In this document: in pieces, positions 36,735-48,010 of the stretch
Position numbering within the stretch: the stretch's first letter is position 1
Layout: each line of letters opens with the position of its first letter
DNA from: Amphirosellinia nigrospora
Taxonomy: Eukaryota; Ascomycota; Sordariomycetes; Xylariales; Xylariaceae
Reading direction: 5' to 3'
Length of the DNA stretch: 64,000 nucleotides
Assembly: GCA_004123355.1 (NCBI GenBank)
Contig: SCHM01000001.1
Span: 1,054,001 to 1,118,000 of the forward strand
Notes under the pieces: generated by a model
Seen by the model: the letters and a program-made list of their open reading frames with translations, nothing else
What the model was told of the DNA's origin: nothing
Database searches by the model: none
Program-made: the position numbers and the translations under genes

Positions 36735-38600
36735 ATGCGCAACTCTTTACTCTCTCTCGCATTGGCGACCGCCACGGGGGTTGTTCCCTCGTTGGCCGAA
36801 AACTCCTTCGGATACAAAGGTACCCAGTTTCTTCTCAATGGGGAACCCTATCAAATCCTCGGCGGTCAGATAGATCCGCAGCGAGTGCCATGGCAGCTAT
36901 GGGACAGCCGTCTAGCTATGGCTCGTTCAATGGGATTGAACACCGTCTTCTCATACCTTTACTGGGACCAGATCGAACCCGAACAGGGCAAGCACGTTAC
37001 CGATGGCAACAACAACATTGCCGCGTGGGTAGAGAAGGCTGAAAAGCAAGGCCTCCGTGTTGTCCTGCGTGTTGGACCGTATATCTGCGGAGAGCACGAA
37101 TGGGGCGGTTACCCGGCCTGGCTATCTACTATCCAAAACATGACTGTCCGTTCCAACAATCCTCAGTTCTTGGATGCCACCAAGTCTTGGTTGGACTTCC
37201 TCGGAGACTGGATGAAGCCATATTACGCGAGTAACGGCGGACCTGTCATCATGGCTCAGGTTGAGAATGAATACGGCTTCTATGGCAATGATCACGCCTA
37301 CACCAGTGCCCTAGCCGATCTTTTTAAGGATGCGTTCCCCGGAGTGCAGCTATACACCAACGACGGTTCAGGTCAAGCCATTAAAGATGGCTCGATCCCC
37401 AACGTTCTTGCCGAGACAGACGGAGGTTTCGATGGTTTTGGCAATCGAGACGGGTGGATCGATCCCAGTAGTCGCGGTCCCTATATGGATGGCGAGTACT
37501 ATATTACTTGGATCGATCAGTGGACGTCTGCCCACGCCCACCAGCAGGACAGCGGCAACGCGGACAAGATCAAGTCGATCCAAAACGACCTGTCAACCGC
37601 TATCAAGAACGGAAGCTCCTTCAGCATTTACATGTTCCACGGTGGTACCAACTGGGGCTTCCAAAATGGTGCCGACTTTGGTGATGCTTATGAGCCGGTC
37701 ACCACGAGCTACGACTATGGCGCACCACTAGACGAGAGCGGCCGTGCCACCGACATCTACGATGCGCTTCGCGAGACAATCACCTCTTTGGTCGATGGTG
37801 TCCCGGATGTCCCATCCATCCCTGCTGTGGTTGGCACTGACCCTATCACGCTGAAGCCTTACACATCCCTGTTTGACCAGCTTCCGTCACCTATAACCGC
37901 TCAATTGCCGACCAATATGGAAGAGCTCGGCCAGTCAACAGGCTACATATTGTATCGCTACACTTCTCAACATGATTTGAAGGGCGACCTCGCGATTGGA
38001 GACGGACCCCGAGACCGCGCCTTGATCTACGTCAACAAGCAACGTGTTGGCCTTATCGACGCCACATATTCTAAACCTCATGTCCTCAGCGACTTAACCT
38101 TGAAGGCCAATGATCAGCTTGACATTCTCGTCGAAAACTTGGGGCGAATTAACTTTGGAGGTCAAATTGTGGACCAGCGCAAGGGTGTCGTCGGCAACAT
38201 CACGATCGGGATGATGTGCTCACTGGCATTGATCAATTCCCTCTTCCTCTTGATACTGCTTTCGATTTCTCTAGCGCTACAGCACTTGACTCAGTCTCGC
38301 CGTCTGACCCTCCGGTCTGGTATGGCGGAACTTTCGATATGGGCACGACAACCCTAGCGATACCTTCTTGTCCCTGCCTGGATGGATCAAGGGTGTAGTC
38401 TATGTGAATGGCGTGAACCTTGGCCGCTACTGGATCATCGGGCCTCAACAGCAGCTCTACCTTCCCGGAGTGTATCTTAAGAAGAGCAACAACACCATTG
38501 CTGTGTTGAACCTGGAGCCTACTGGCAAGGAAGGCCCCGTACAAGGTGTCGCAAAGCGAACTTGGGCAATAACCCGGACCCTGATGCGCCAGCCTCTTAA
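36735..38600 (+). CDS. Secreted GH35 beta-galactosidase
   Basis: GH35 enzymes release terminal beta-galactose from polysaccharides. The start ATG is 36735; a signal peptide ([21 protein letters not shown]) is followed by the mature chain. The TIM-barrel motifs are all visible: [40 protein letters not shown], the acid/base Glu in [10 protein letters not shown], and the proposed nucleophile Glu in [12 protein letters not shown], then [13 protein letters not shown] and [14 protein letters not shown] beta-sandwich tail follows, with [18 protein letters not shown] and [13 protein letters not shown]. Frame breaks lie near 38210 (ATCGGGATG), 38342 (ATGGGCACG) and 38567 (TTGGGCAATAA). Each is mended by one base, and the protein then ends [10 protein letters not shown] at TAA 38598-38600. 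At about 620 residues it has the short GH35 architecture, not the roughly 1,000-residue form common in Aspergillus. It has no introns. Confidence 0.93.
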
Positions 38601-41600
38601 GTGTGTCATGAGAAGCAATACTGGGTTTTGGAGCGGCTTCCAGCTACCTCAAAGAAGAATCGAAGGTGGAGTAAAATATCCGACATGGTTGAAAATGTTT
38701 TTGTATCATGAGAGAGACTCCCTGTATTTAGTCAGATAACCTCTTATTACGAACTTGGTTTAAAAACATTTGTGCAATAATCAGGGTCGATGACACACCT
38801 CACGAACCGATGTGAGCTCGTATCAAGATCGTATTTCTTACTGAACAAGGCAGCTTCCTTTGATCGAGTTTAAAAGCGGCATGAGCTTTCAGCCGCATAC
38901 CTCTGAGTTTGACGCTATGGTGTAGTTTGGCAGTTGACAGATTGAAACTATAATGTGTTATCCACTATCTATCTGATACTAGTCTGCTTATAGCTGATAG
39001 CTCGCTCATTTATTACCGTATTTCTTAGCTTCACTCCACCTACTTCCCCACTGGTTAGAGAAACTGCCCCCCACGATAGCTCTACCCCCACGATGGTCAT
39101 AAGTACAGGATAGGCTCGCCCACGATGAGTCACAGCAGAGACGGTTGGTAGTTAGCGGCTTTCTGTAAGCTTAGGTATCTTTTAGCATCGACAGGTTTCC
39201 ATGCTTTTTCTTAAACCCCGTCATCGATTTTATAGGCCTACAATTGATAGATCAGTTACTTTTACTTATTAATACCTAAGGTAGATGTAGGATACTTATA
39301 TTTCCTACGTGCCGCTTGAGTGCGTTATAGAAGCCCTATAGGGCGTATCACGCTAGTCGGACCCTTTCCCGAGCGGCGTGCGGCGCAAGATTTAAGGATA
39401 TGGGTCTGCTACACACACTCCCCACAAGCCCTCCACTAGCGTAATTTGTTACTTAGATAAGGTATTCCATACGAAATACCTATGGTACACTATAGTTTCA
39501 GCGGTCATAATTACTAACTACACTATGATTACAGGGCATTAAATGCTTAAACATGCTACCTTCAGAGCCTGGGCCGAACGTTCAATGGGTGGCGGATAGT
39601 TGAAAAGCTCGCAACCGTTGGCAAAGAGGCCTTTGTGTTAGGTGTTTAATGTACAGGTACCTAGTGAGACAGTTTGGACCACAGAACTTCCCATTGAGCT
39701 CTTTGCTATATACTTACTTAACTAACATCTTTGCCTATTGCTCTAACTATGAAATCACAAGCTTCTTTCAGGTTGCTGGTGGAATAGACCTTTTAAACTG
39801 TCACTCACTCGAGACCCCTAGAGGAAATATCGAGACAAAGCTGGGAACTAGGGTCTTGAGCGAAGCTAATATTATAACATCGTTGATCGGGAAGGTAGCC
39901 ATTGTCCTATAATGAGACTCCCGTGCAAGTTTACGCCTAAATACTACTACAGTGGGATCTATAGAGATACTAACATGTTCTAGTGTTGAAGTATTTAGAT
40001 GTAGCTCCGTCCTTAGAAGTAACTTCAATCAAGATGACCGCGCACAAATAGTTAGACTTGGTATTTTTCCCTTCATGATTCATCAGGTCCAGTCTATCCA
40101 GTTTGACTCCAGCCATGAGCCTCCTTTCAGGTGCCTGTGTTCTCGTGATCCTTGCTGATCAGTGGCCCCATTACCTACAGTTGTCTTGCTCCAGGGCTTG
40201 GCCGGATCTGGCATGTGAGACTCAACTGGTAGCGTTATTAGTACACTACAGAGGCGCTACGATTCTCGATTCTCTCCTCCAACTTTTAGTCTAGACTCAG
40301 CCTATACAATCTATGCCCACCACTCGGTAAGAATGTGTTGGTATGGCCGCCGAATTGTGCTTTACTAATGCTCGCCAGAGGCCGAGGGTATCTTTGGATT
40401 CATTATAGAGCTGTGCGGTGGGCTGTGGGACGTATGTCGTCAACTCAGCGATGTCTAAATCAACCTCGATGCATGGCCCAGGTTTGCCAAAATATTTTGT
40501 TTGGCCTTAGTACTTGATTGTGAGTACTCGCTATGAATTATGAGCTGCTGATGTGTTCACTGGTCTTGAAATGGAAGCGTAATGGAGACCACAAGATTAT
40601 ACCCGACACTTTTAAAAATGCCCTGCGCAACATGCCGAAGATTTCTGGCAAGGCAGACGACAAACTCGAAAATATCATAACCTCAATGATAGTGCCGCAA
40701 TCGAGCAGTCAGACACCTTAGGAAAGAAGCCAGTCCAACTACTATTTTGTCGAGGGGAAGATTACGGAAGAGGAGGTTGAGATAATCTCTAAAACAATGG
40801 AAGTCAAAAAGATAGCTCCAGAGAACACCTACCTTTAAAAGAGTACCGTGAGCGGTGCTTTGGGGTGAGAGAGCATTGATTTATTTAAAATTCTACAGGC
40901 ATCTCGAGACACTGATCCCAAGCCCTATTTACAAAGAGAGCTCAGCGCGGAGACTGAGCGCCGAGTTAAACCCTCTCTTCGTCGCAGGGATCATGGCGAT
41001 GAACTAACACCGGTCATAAATTAGACGAATGTCGTGACCGCGCCACAATTGAGACGCCAAAGATCGCCATTTATCAATTCATCAAGTTTCTTTCCCAGTA
41101 AACACCACGCACCCTGCGATCCCCACAAGGCCTAGGTGGTCGACAAAGCTCCTTGGGTTGAGTATTCTATGGGCTTCCTGTTCAGTTATGGCGACCCTCA
41201 CGGCCAAAGGAGTTAGTAGCGAGCTGTAGCTTGTATTGCACACTCCCTCAGGTTGTACGCAATGAAAGTAACGGCACAGGGCTATTTGAACTTAGCGAAC
41301 TAGACGTTCCCAACCCGTGGTTAGTCGCGCTATGCTCGAACGCCCCCCCACCAAAAATATAACTGACTTCTTAAATTGCGATACAATCCTGGCATCTTTA
41401 TCCAGCACTATTTGGGAAGCCACGAATATCACCGCTGTGAGCTGTATCAAATAATCACTAGTTTTTGAAAGTCTACGTTCAAATGCTTGATGTAACCATC
41501 TATGATGACGGAAAAGACATGGTGCGAAAAGTATAGTCCACGGCAGTCGAATGATCCTGAGCACTGTCCCTAGTAGTCCATGATTTTATGTGAAGCTATT

Positions 41601-42477
41601 CGAGTTCAAAGCATGTATAGCTTGCCACCATGTAGTCTGCTTCATAGGTATCGCGATCCATGATCTTCTTGGTCATGGGATTAGGAAACTACGAGCCGAG
41701 CCAAGCCGAGCCAAGCCGAGGGAAGTTCAACTTTAATGGATTTAACCTGTAAATATGTAAAGTGTCCTTGGAAAGAAAACTAGCGGCGAGAGTGGAAGAG
41801 TGTAGAGCCTTTTTGGCTGCGAACTATTTGGCGATAATGATATCCTTGACTTGTTCGGATACGACTAACCTTAGGCAAGCACGCCCACCGCTGACGGCCA
41901 TGAGCCTCGTACCTCAGCATCTCCGTTAATTAGGGCATTAATCAATGCATATAAGTCTCTGTACCATGTCTACATTTAAGTTTGTTTGGCTGCGTTGATT
42001 CATAATAAGTTGCGATTTGTCAAGTCTGCTAGGTACCTTTCAAAGTAGGTAAGTTACTAATGGATGTATAACTAGAAGTTATGCCAGCTTGCTTAAAATA
42101 GTAGTTGTGCAAAAGCGGGACCTACTGCCGGCTACCTAAAAGCGGCATGGTTCGTAGGGTTTCTTATCGTTATCGTAGATATGACGGATGAGCCGTGACG
42201 CGTGACGTAAGCGTCACCTGGGTTCCCATACCTACATCTTCATCGTTTGTGTCTCACAAGTAGCCGTCTTGTGATGGGCACAGAGCAACCACAAAATGTT
42301 ACTCGGGAATCAGAGGGTGTACCATTAATATTTGGAGGAGTTTGTCTCGTATTCTAGAATTATACCATACTTGAAGGCCTTCTTCTCATTCTAGGAAGGA
42401 TCCCAACGCTATTTCATAGCTAGTCCTCCGCCACAACCGGATGAAGACCTTAGCTGCATTCTAGAGACAAGATTTCG
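38601..42477. other. Intergenic region, 3.9 kb
   Basis: No gene is supportable. A short open stretch at 40533-40850 has protein-like composition (KNALRNMPKISGKADDKLEN, then KITEEEVEIISKTMEV), with a stop between its halves, and may be a gene remnant. The palindrome TACCTAAGGTA lies at 39273-39283. A small tandem array of GAGCCGAGCCAA-type units lies at about 41693-41722. Confidence 0.55.
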
Positions 42478-45064
42478 ATGCTCGAGCCCGAACAAGACCC
42501 ATGCGATAACTGTTCGAGAGTCGCCATGCAAGTAATTGACGGCGAGAAGAAGGCGGGCCCTTCACCGTCGCGCCTCGATCTACACAGGAATAGGCCCACT
42601 AGACTCACTATCATCGTGTCCACCTTGTTACTTGCATCAACACTCGTGTTCTTGGCTATAACCGCGCCACATAATGTAGAGAATTGACGCTATGGCTGGG
42701 AGATGAGGCACCCGGACAACCATGGGTCCCATCGAGCGCCGACGGAGATGAATATCTTCTAGGAGTAGGCAAGGGCGATATCACAGGGTATGCTACTGTT
42801 CAAGTTTTCTATGCGAACCGTATCTTCAACCAGCTAATTCTTGCTTTCTAGGCCTTGCGTGGAGATAAATCTTATGGGCTATGCTGATCCAAATCAAGTC
42901 GGTACAGGTCTGCGGCAACGGCTCTATTCACGTGCATTCATTGTCGGCGATCCCTCCCGCCCGCCGATAGGTTCATCTACCTGGTCCTGGATACACAATC
43001 CGGCGATACGGCTGTCCGATACGGAATTCTGTCGGGGCTTCGCGAGCTAGGTCCCGAGTATGCCGATACGGGCATCACAAATCTGGCCGTGACCGGCACT
43101 CACTCGCATTCAGGACCCGGAGCGTGGCTGAACTATCTCCTACCCCAGATAACGAGCAAAGGCTTTGATAAGCAGAGCTATCAGGCCATCGTAGATGGTG
43201 CCTTGTTATCTATCAAGAAGGCTCATGAAAGCTTGGCACTTGGTCATCTAAGTGTTGGGTCGACGAAAGTCTACGGCGCGAACATCAACCGAAGCCTATT
43301 TGCATATCTCGCGAACCCTAAGGAGGAACGCGCAAGGCACTATGTCAGCCCCGAAGACGACGGGTCGGTTGAGAAGGACTTGACCTTGCTCAAGTTTCAG
43401 CGATCCTCCGACGGGAAAAATATCGGCGTTCTGACGTGGTTTCCCACCCACGGCACCTCGGTGCTTGGAAACAACACCCTTATCTCTGGCGATAACAAGG
43501 CGTGGCTGCGTACTTTGTTCGAAAAGAGCGTGGTAGGTGATGGGACGACTGCCGATGGATTTGTGGCGGGGTTCTCGCAAGCCAACGTTGGCGACACGAG
43601 CCCGAACGTTCTCGGTGCTTTGGTGCGAAGACGGCACGGGACAGATGTGCAGTTTTGAAACAACATGCAGTGATGGCATGCCCAGAAATGCCACGCCCGC
43701 GGCCCTTTCTTCAGAGCCAATGATGAAGAACTTCGTCCTGCTTCGAAATTGGCAAGCGTCAGTTCGAGGCCTGCGAAAAAGCTGTACGATGAATTAACCC
43801 GCTCCCCAAACCCTGTTCGCGGGAAATGGGTCAAGTCGTTTCATACCTTCCACAACATGTCAAATTTCCCATTTCAACTCCCGAACGGGACGGAGGTCTC
43901 TACGTGTCCAGCCGCCTTGGGCTACTCTTCGCTGCTGGCACATCTGACGGCCCCGGGGCGTTCGACTTTACCCAACACGATGGCAATCCTAACACGACGT
44001 CGCCTATATGGAAGGTCGTGTCTGGCATCCTAAAGGCGCCGTCAAAGGAACAAGTCGCTTGCCATGGCTGAAAACCTATTCTCCTTGACGTTGGCGAAGT
44101 CTCGACACCCTACGAGTGGACACCCAACATCGTTGATGTTCAGGCCTTCCGCGTAGGGCAGCTAGTCATCATCGTGAGCCCCGGTGAAGCCACGACGATG
44201 GCCGGCCGTCGATGGAAGAACACGGTCGCAAGTGAGGTCGAGGCCCAGCTTACTATCAAGATGGCTCCGAAGCGCCTGTTGTTGTGCTGGGGGACCTGCG
44301 AATAGTTATACGCATTACATCACTACAGAGGAAGAATACAAGTAACCCCCGTCCCCCGTCTCTGAATCAAACTGATTACGTGTTACATTACCTTGTATAT
44401 GTCATATCGACTATGGGTGTTACCTACTAGCCAAATCTACTGAAAACAAGCATTAATATGATCATGAAAATAGCATCCAGCGGTACGAAGGGGCAAGCAC
44501 GCTCTACGGGCCACATACTTTAGCCGCATATATCAACGTCACGGTATCCTGGGTCTCATCCCTCGGCTCTTCATCTGTCATTCGACCGCCACAGGGTCCG
44601 GAGCCTCCAAACAATAGTAACCGGAGCCTGAGCTTCATTCCTTCCGTGATCCTTGACGCCGCGCCTTTTCTCAGGAAATTCGGCGACGTAGGGCAAGATG
44701 TCGACGACAAACCGTACCGAAAGGGGAACCAGTTACCGTCAAGTTCGTCGGCGCGAACCCACGGAATAACCTCCGCCTCGAAGGCAGCTATGCTGTCGTA
44801 GAGAAACTAGTCACCGCGGCTAGTGGAGCTGAAGCCGCTGAGTGGCGGGTCGTTCGCGACGATGCGGATTGGCATCTAGTCTTCCGCTGGCGTCGCATTA
44901 GTGAGCTGCTAGGGACTAGCGAGGTCGCCATCACGTGGGAGACAGTTGATCCGTGGGCTGAGGCGGGGATGTATCGGATTAAATATTTTGGGAATGCGAA
45001 GAGTTTGGGTGGGAAAATCACGGGCTTTGAGGGAGTTAGTAGCGCTTTCGAGTTAGTAGACTAG
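42478..45064 (+). CDS. Neutral/alkaline ceramidase
   Basis: This belongs to the neutral ceramidase family (PF04734), which cleaves ceramide to sphingosine and fatty acid. The start is ATG 42478. The N-terminus has a cytosolic basic stretch and one hydrophobic segment (LTIIVSTLLLASTLVFLAI), consistent with a signal anchor. Introns lie at 42788-42851 (64 bp) and 44342-44473 (132 bp). Conserved blocks: GVGKGDITGPCVEINLMGYA, the zinc ligands in TGTHSHSGPG and FPTHGTS, the catalytic Ser block FSQANVGDTSPNVLG, then QRYEGASTLYGPHTLAAYI. The C-terminal domain runs through VTVKFVGANPRNNL, VAITWETVDPWAEAGMYRI and GVSSAFELVD to TAG 45062-45064. Frame breaks of one base occur in several places, including about 42690, 42970, 43625, 43690, 43920, 44065 and 44545. 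The corrected product is about 770 residues, the usual size. Confidence 0.93.
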
Positions 45065-45605
45065 CTTAGGGGCCTAATACAGTTTTGTTTCCTTGTTCAA
45101 TATCCCTTCTTTAGTGAAAGATCATGTGAAGACAGGTATTCACCTGCTCGTGTGGGGTTTGGAGAGAATTGGTTGTAGGAATATTTTATCTAGAAGTAGG
45201 CAGTTGGGAGGAATGTTTATACCTGTATGAATAAGTCAGCAGGGCATACGAGTGTAGCTGGATCGCTGATAAACGCTTTTTGGCGATTTGTCTCTGCCTT
45301 ACCGATAGGCAGCCTCTTTTCTTGAAGGCAGAGGAGGTCTCCTATCAATGTAAAGACCAGTACGTTATGGTTCGCGACAACATAATCATTGCGGCGTCTG
45401 GTGTCCTACAACCACAAGTTCCTTGCGGCCTTCAGACTAAAGGTATCGGTGATTCCACTAACCAAATCCAAATGCTTTACTAGAATGAGCCGCCATGGTG
45501 TTCACTGGCACCATTCCTTCACCCCGAATACAGCTGGAAATAAGGGGCAAATCGGCCAACAGGGATCTGGCGAACCCAGGTACCTGCAAAGAAGCTTACA
45601 ATAGA
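45065..45605. other. Intergenic region
   Basis: This is the 3' flank of the ceramidase gene. Two short overlapping open frames (45280-45604) have no recognisable content. Confidence 0.6.
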
Positions 45606-45705
45606 GTTGTTGCGCGGCGAGTCTAGGAGTCCTCGAGGACTAGTCCCTAGCTATATACATGCAGGTTCTTTGTCCCTGGAGCCTCAGCTTCCATGAAGCC
45701 TGACA
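45606..45705 (+). repeat. Dispersed repeat, copy B (LTR-like fragment)
   Basis: The first 55 bp (GTTGTTGCGCGG ... GCTATATACAT) match 56328-56382 in the same orientation with 9 differences by eye, 8 of them transitions. Weaker similarity continues for about 45 bp more. The TGTTG-type start and the TATATA box suggest a fragment of an LTR-type element. It is a fossil. Confidence 0.6.
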
Positions 45706-45768
45706 AGTAAGTTAAAAGGGGGTCCAAGTAAAGTAAAGCCAGTCTTACCATGCGATTTTAGGATGTAG

Positions 45769-46250
45769 TTGGGCGGGCGGCTTGGCTCTATAGCTCCATT
45801 CAAGACTCGTGCTAGCGCTGGTGATTTCGAGGCTTCCTTGATCGCTAAAGAGATTTTCTCGGCCTCTCGACAAGCTAGGGATGAGGGCCGTGCTCGAAAG
45901 CCGACCACACCCTGTGTCAGGGTATTTGGTCACAGTGACCCCACGGGGTAGATCCACTTCTATTGCTAGGCTCCTTCTAGAGTCTGGTGCGAGGCCTGAT
46001 TTTGGATATGTGCCGCCAATAGTCCTAGCTGTTGCTAAGGAAGATGCCGCGATGTTCCGTCTGCTGTTGGAACATGGCGCGAAACTGGATAGTCCCAATA
46101 CCGGAGGCTGGGCGATGGCAGTAGCACAGTCATGGGTTTCGAATCAATGATAGAAATGTTAGTAGAGAAAGGGGTGGGAAGGGACGTAGTTTTGCACCGC
46201 TGCCCGAACGCCATGAGCTGGAGCTTTCCTGGTATGTTTCCCTCGCACTT
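45769..46250 (+). pseudogene. Ankyrin-repeat protein fragment
   Basis: Three ankyrin-like units can be read: SIARLLLESGARPDFGYVPP, then VLAVAKEDAAMFRLLLEHGAKLD in the frame at 45881-46150, and GFESMIEMLVEKG in the next frame from about 46132. Upstream, the frame at 45769-45951 may be the preceding part. No NACHT or other companion domain is found nearby, and the open region is under 500 bp. It is therefore probably a remnant of an NLR or a large ankyrin protein, lying just downstream of the repeat at 45606. A short functional gene disturbed by indels is possible. Confidence 0.45.
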
Positions 46251-48010
46251 AAATTATATGGATAAAGGTTCAACACCTTAGACATTGAATTATAACACCT
46301 TTCAATCCGGACATGTACGGAATAAAGTTATCTAAAAGCACGCAAGGCACCCAAATTCATAATTCAATTTCTGTATACATTCCATCAATATCCGCTAGTC
46401 AATAAAGGTGAAGATGTTCAAGATGTGAAATGATAGCAGAAATCTCACAGCGAATCAATACTTACTCTATTGACCCAGCAACGGCCTAGATAGTGTCTTA
46501 ATTTACGCAAATTTTATCGGGGGACCACGGCCACAGTAGAAAAACTAGAATACCATCGCCGCCTACCACAAGTATTTCTGATAATTCCCGACGAGGCCCT
46601 TTTTATTATTTCTTCACTACCCTTCTTTCCGCCGCGCGAGCCCCTTTCCCAAAATATCATCCCACGGTCTCATAGAAAATAAGAACTATGTGAAGTCAGT
46701 TCGGCTACCGAGATACGTAACTCTATAAGGGTGTCATCCCAGCCAGTCGCTTAATCTCAAGAGACATGCGTATTTTAGTGCTTAACTGGAGCGCCGACCG
46801 TAGACGGCACACCGGGGCATTGAGGCCACCACCAATTTCTACGAACGAGCGGGAGGCGAAACCAAGCGGACGTTCTTCTTGATGTCGCAAGGAAAGAAGA
46901 CCAATTTAGTCTCCACATTACGATAACCGCCGCCGAGCGTGGATATATAGCCATATCCGTACCAATTGTGATACTCGCAGAGCTTCCGGTCCTGTGACCT
47001 CGCTTGGCGTTATCCCCGAGACACATCCACACTCTGTTGTCGTACGTCATTTTATCAGGGGCTCGGCCCAATCATACACACTGCTTTCTGGTGTATGAGC
47101 AAAAACCTATGCAGATGGGTTGTTTTAGTCGTCAGACAGCGTAAGTTGAGGTACGCCAGTTGTGAAAAATGAAAGTAATCATTCACGAGGACCGTCCCTC
47201 CTTGCTTTTTACCCTGCTTACTTATGATATAAAATGAAGATCATAATATGCAAGGACCGTATTATTCTTCTTATTCGCATCTACATAGTGATATAAAAAG
47301 TAGGTATCTCCCCGTGGCCGGACGCTAATGCAAGTCAGCGAATTCTATCGACACGCTCTACTCCTTGAAAAATGGAGATGATGATCGATAGAACGCTCAG
47401 ACATGTAATACTAATAGTTTGCTCAATTTATAATGTTTCTTATTATGAGATACCATGTCTTTGCGTCGACATCGGATTCTCACGAGCCAGCTATCTAGGA
47501 CAGACTATCTAGGAATGAGTCGCTCATTCAGATTCATGAGTTATCTATCTATGATGGATTGGTTGGGATATCATCATGCTAATGTGAGGAACCATGCGCT
47601 GCAATAGGGTGATGACGACGACGGCGCTTATGCAGGAGTGTAGGTGTAGGTGTGAGACGTAGCTTGGTAGGTAGGTAGATCCAATGTCTGCACCATACTA
47701 CGAAGTCGTGGTGCAAGACGAGTGAGGGGTGATAGACCAATGATTCCTTAGGCTCTCACGGGGATAGTTCATTCCGGGCGCGAACGACGCAATGAGCTGT
47801 GAAAACTCAATGACGACGCGAGTATTCACCGGGATGGTCGGGGCGTTACGGGATTAATGGAGGGCATGCAGTAGATGAAGATCTCGAACCCGGTGGGCTT
47901 CCGAGCAAATGCGAAGATGCGACCAGATAAAACCTGGTAGAAAGGCGTGATATTTCATGTAATAGGATAAGAGAAACTGAGAGAGGAAATTTACAGCTCC
48001 GAAATCCAGC
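46251..48010. other. Intergenic region, 1.8 kb
   Basis: No gene could be assigned. At 46,850-47,010 on the minus strand a short stretch reads LCEYHNWYGYGYISTLGGG and KLVFFPCDIKKNVRL and could belong to a small unassigned protein. There is no clear start or signal peptide. Confidence 0.5.

Noticed and set aside
40533-40850. Protein-like stretch with a stop in the middle
   Set aside because: Too short, no recognisable domain and no clear start; noted only as a possible remnant.
27482-42154. Identical 16-mer AAAGCGGCATGGTTCG at 27482-27497 and 42139-42154, and 11 bp of it at 38873
   Set aside because: One shared 16-mer in 64 kb is about what chance predicts, and the flanks do not match.
46775-47071. 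98-codon minus-strand ORF
   Set aside because: Its own translation has no family signal; the more protein-like reading in another frame has no start or signal peptide.
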